From: Alphaproteobacteria bacterium
Lineage (GTDB): Bacteria > Pseudomonadota > Alphaproteobacteria > UBA6615
Direction of reading: 5' to 3'
Length of the DNA stretch: 6,166 nt
Assembly: GCA_030831135.1 (NCBI GenBank)
Contig: JAURLR010000056.1
Coordinates: 1-6,166, forward strand
In this document: one piece after another, positions 4,308-6,166 of the stretch
Layout: each line of letters opens with the position of its first letter
Numbering within the stretch: position 1 is the first letter of the stretch
Made by a program: the position numbers and the translations under genes
The notes under the pieces: model-generated
What the model was told of the DNA's origin: nothing
Database searches by the model: none
What the model saw: only the letters and a program-made list of their open reading frames with translations

Positions 4308-4892
4308 CTAGACATGGCCAAAGCGCCAGCGTTCAAGGGTCAGACTGCGGCCATCCGGGCCACGTGACAAAGCCTCGTCCGCCACAATGGCATCTGCAAC
4401 ATTGCGATCAGCAACGTCGAGTACGTAAAGCGCGCCCATCCCTGTTGCACCAGTGTCATCGGCCAGCATACCGGCAAAAATGACGTGCGGCTCATGGGTG
4501 GACAGGAAACGGGACATATCCGCGCTTGGCGTCGGCTCAATCGGGCGGGGGTCGGTACGTGCCACCAGAATAAACTGCGCATTGCCGTCGGTCTGGGTGT
4601 GATCGCGCTGCCGCAGAACGGTATAGGGGAAGACCCGTTCGATCGCGATGGACTTGAAAATGTCCGCCTGAGTGTAGGGATCGGTATCGATATAGGTCGT
4701 GGTCTGTTCGCGTGCGGGGAAATCGATCACCCGAAAACTGCCATTGGCGTTGGATCCGTCACCCACCATCATCGGGCCAGAGTACCAGGTCTCGGTCTTG
4801 AACTTGTCGAGATGTTCGACATGGGCCTGCAGCGTCGCGGCACGACGTTCGACCATGTCCGGTTTGGACACACATTTCACAATCCATTCCAT
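4308..4892 (-). CDS. Tandem YciI-like domain protein
   Basis: This 194-residue protein consists of two YciI-like halves; YciI proteins are small ferredoxin-fold (dimeric alpha-beta barrel) proteins, usually about 95 residues. The first half (1-97) has the typical AHVEHL with His24, YSGPMM (38-42), a strand FRVIDF (53-58) and DPYTQADIFKSIAIERV (71-87). The second half (104-192) repeats the plan, with FILVART (107-113), HVIFAGMLADDTG (136-148), GALYVLDV (153-160) and a closing LERWRFG. It lacks the DPY segment and an equivalent active-site histidine at the matching place, so it may be structural. The fusion would mimic the usual dimer within one chain. The ATG at 4890-4892 fits the start of the family domain and has GGGAG nine bases upstream; the frame stays open further up to 5177 but only across the amidase gene. 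It lies 37 bases after the amidase and 24 before the thiolase. Substrate unknown. Confidence 0.82.
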   Translation of the reverse strand: MEWIVKCVSKPDMVERRAATLQAHVEHLDKFKTETWYSGPMMVGDGSNANGSFRVIDFPAREQTTTYIDTDPYTQADIFKSIAIERVFPYTVLRQRDHTQTDGNAQFILVARTDPRPIEPTPSADMSRFLSTHEPHVIFAGMLADDTGATGMGALYVLDVADRNVADAIVADEALSRGPDGRSLTLERWRFGHV

Positions 4893-4929
4893 ACCACGCG
4901 GCTCCCTGTTTCGCGCTTGAACCTGAACT

Positions 4930-6166
4930 TCAGTCTGCTTGTGGCACAGCTTGCGCCAGCACCGGCGCCACATCCGCCATGAAGCGATCATAGCCGGGCG
5001 CTCCGGCCAACAGCATACCGATCGGCATCTCACCCGCGCCGAAGCCCGACGGCAAGGACACGACCGGTCCGCCCAGCGCCGTCCAGGGCGCGATGAAGCG
5101 GCGGTCGCCGGTCCATTCCAGCCCTTCCGGGGCTGTCGCCGGTGCGGCGGGCCAAAGCACGATATCGGTCGGCCCAATCACGTCATAGAACGCCGCGCGC
5201 ATCGCATCGATTTCGTGCCGCTCCGCCCGGTAGACCTCGTGACTGATCTCGTCACCATCGATCACCGCCTGTCGCAAGACGCTGCCCACCTGATCCTCGG
5301 GGAACTCAAGCAGGGAAGCATGCACCCGCGCCAGCTCGTAAACGGTCGTGTGACCCTGAATTTCGTTGAGGGCCTCCATGGAAATCGGCGAGACCACATG
5401 TTCGACAACATGACCGGCCTCGCGCAGCTGTTCGGCCACCCGATCGCGTGCCGCCAGAATTTCGTCGTCGCACGCCCCCAGAAACGGATCATCGAGCACG
5501 ACCACACGCGGACCGGTTTCGCGCCGCTCCATCGCATGGGCGTGGGGCGGGCAGACCGCGTTGTAGAGCGCCACGGCATCGGCCACGCTCCAGCCAAAAA
5601 CTCCGGGCGTGTCGTACATCGGCGCCAGCGGCGCGATCCCATAGGTGCTCATGCTGCGCGTCGATGGCTTGAAGGCCGAAACCCCACAATAGGCCGCCGG
5701 TCGATTGACCGATGCGACGGTCTGGGTTCCCACAGCGGCCGGCACCATGCCCGCCCCCATGGCCGCACCCGATCCGCTGCTCGAACCGCCCGGGGTGTGA
5801 TTGATGTTGTGCGGATTGCGCGCGGGTGACGGGTCGTAATAGGCAAACTCTGTCGTGTGGGTCTTGCCCAGAACAATCGCGCCCGCGCTGCGCAGTGCGG
5901 CCACGATATCCGCATCCGCGCTCGCCAGACCGGCATGCGCCCGCGTCGCGCTGTTGCAGCGGGTCGGCCATCCGGCCACATCACAGATATCCTTGATCGC
6001 GACAGGTACGCCATGAAGCGGGCCGCGAAATTGTCCCTTTGCCGCTTCCCGGGTCATCTCGCTGGCTTCGGCCAGTGCGCCAGCTTCGTCCACGGACACC
6101 CAGGCTTTCACCGCATCGTCCACGGCAGCGATACGCTCGAGATAACCCTGCACAACATCATTGGGA
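4930..6166 (-). CDS. Amidase-signature family hydrolase (N-terminus beyond right edge)
   Basis: This is a serine hydrolase of the amidase signature family, which hydrolyses amide bonds to a carboxylate and ammonia or an amine. Counting residues from the codon at 6151-6153, the Ser-cis-Ser-Lys triad is complete. Lys54 lies in VAIKDI, the cis-serine Ser124 in GGSSSGSGAA and the nucleophile Ser148 in GTQTVASVNRPAAYCG; the 24-residue spacing between the two serines equals that of known members. The C-terminal PWTALGGPVVSLPSG is also typical. The 411 visible residues include four more upstream of that codon, and the reading frame stays open to the edge. The usual N-terminal helix is incomplete, so the GTG at 6153 is probably not the start and several tens of residues lie outside. 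It would be the upstream visible gene of an operon with the YciI-like and thiolase genes. The exact substrate cannot be told; nothing indicates GatA, since no gatB or gatC is nearby. Confidence 0.92.
   Translation of the reverse strand, partial: PNDVVQGYLERIAAVDDAVKAWVSVDEAGALAEASEMTREAAKGQFRGPLHGVPVAIKDICDVAGWPTRCNSATRAHAGLASADADIVAALRSAGAIVLGKTHTTEFAYYDPSPARNPHNINHTPGGSSSGSGAAMGAGMVPAAVGTQTVASVNRPAAYCGVSAFKPSTRSMSTYGIAPLAPMYDTPGVFGWSVADAVALYNAVCPPHAHAMERRETGPRVVVLDDPFLGACDDEILAARDRVAEQLREAGHVVEHVVSPISMEALNEIQGHTTVYELARVHASLLEFPEDQVGSVLRQAVIDGDEISHEVYRAERHEIDAMRAAFYDVIGPTDIVLWPAAPATAPEGLEWTGDRRFIAPWTALGGPVVSLPSGFGAGEMPIGMLLAGAPGYDRFMADVAPVLAQAVPQAD

Overview
The window looks like alphaproteobacterial chromosome. 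The evidence is moderately high G+C, tightly packed genes, and at least four sites matching the GGAAC-N16/17-CGTT promoter of EcfG, the sigma factor of the alphaproteobacterial general stress response (GSR). I cannot name the genus. There are ten protein-coding genes, two of them cut by the window edges. I see no rRNA, tRNA, CRISPR array, insertion sequence or phage gene.

Left part (about 1-2415), a compact stress island. Two divergent intergenic regions each carry two outward-facing EcfG-type promoters. The first pair drives, leftwards, a short anti-sigma-like protein followed by an MgtC/SapB-family membrane protein that runs off the left edge. Rightwards it drives an entericidin-type lipoprotein followed by a DUF1328 membrane protein, closed by a strong terminator at 1226-1256. 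The second pair drives, leftwards, a Dps ferritin-like DNA-protection protein followed by a small coiled-coil protein. Rightwards it drives a 42-residue single-pass membrane protein. The promoters, leaders and start codons agree with each other: each predicted transcription start falls a few tens of bases before a start codon, and this rules out longer upstream starts. The island therefore appears to link envelope remodelling (entericidin, DUF1328, MgtC, small membrane protein), DNA and iron protection (Dps) and a possible sigma-factor feedback element.

Right part (2551-6166), metabolic genes. A carboxymuconolactone-decarboxylase-like (CMD/AhpD superfamily) protein on the plus strand meets head-on a leftward gene string: an amidase-signature hydrolase (5' end beyond the right edge), a protein made of two YciI-like halves, and a thiolase. 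Spacings of 37 and 24 bases suggest one operon. The CMD-like and thiolase genes overlap by four bases at a CTAG in which both stop codons lie. The substrate of this set cannot be read from the sequence; amide hydrolysis followed by CoA-dependent chain cleavage is only a possibility.

The best candidate for something worth following is the GSR island, with its paired promoters, its very small anti-sigma-like gene and its uncharacterised small proteins.
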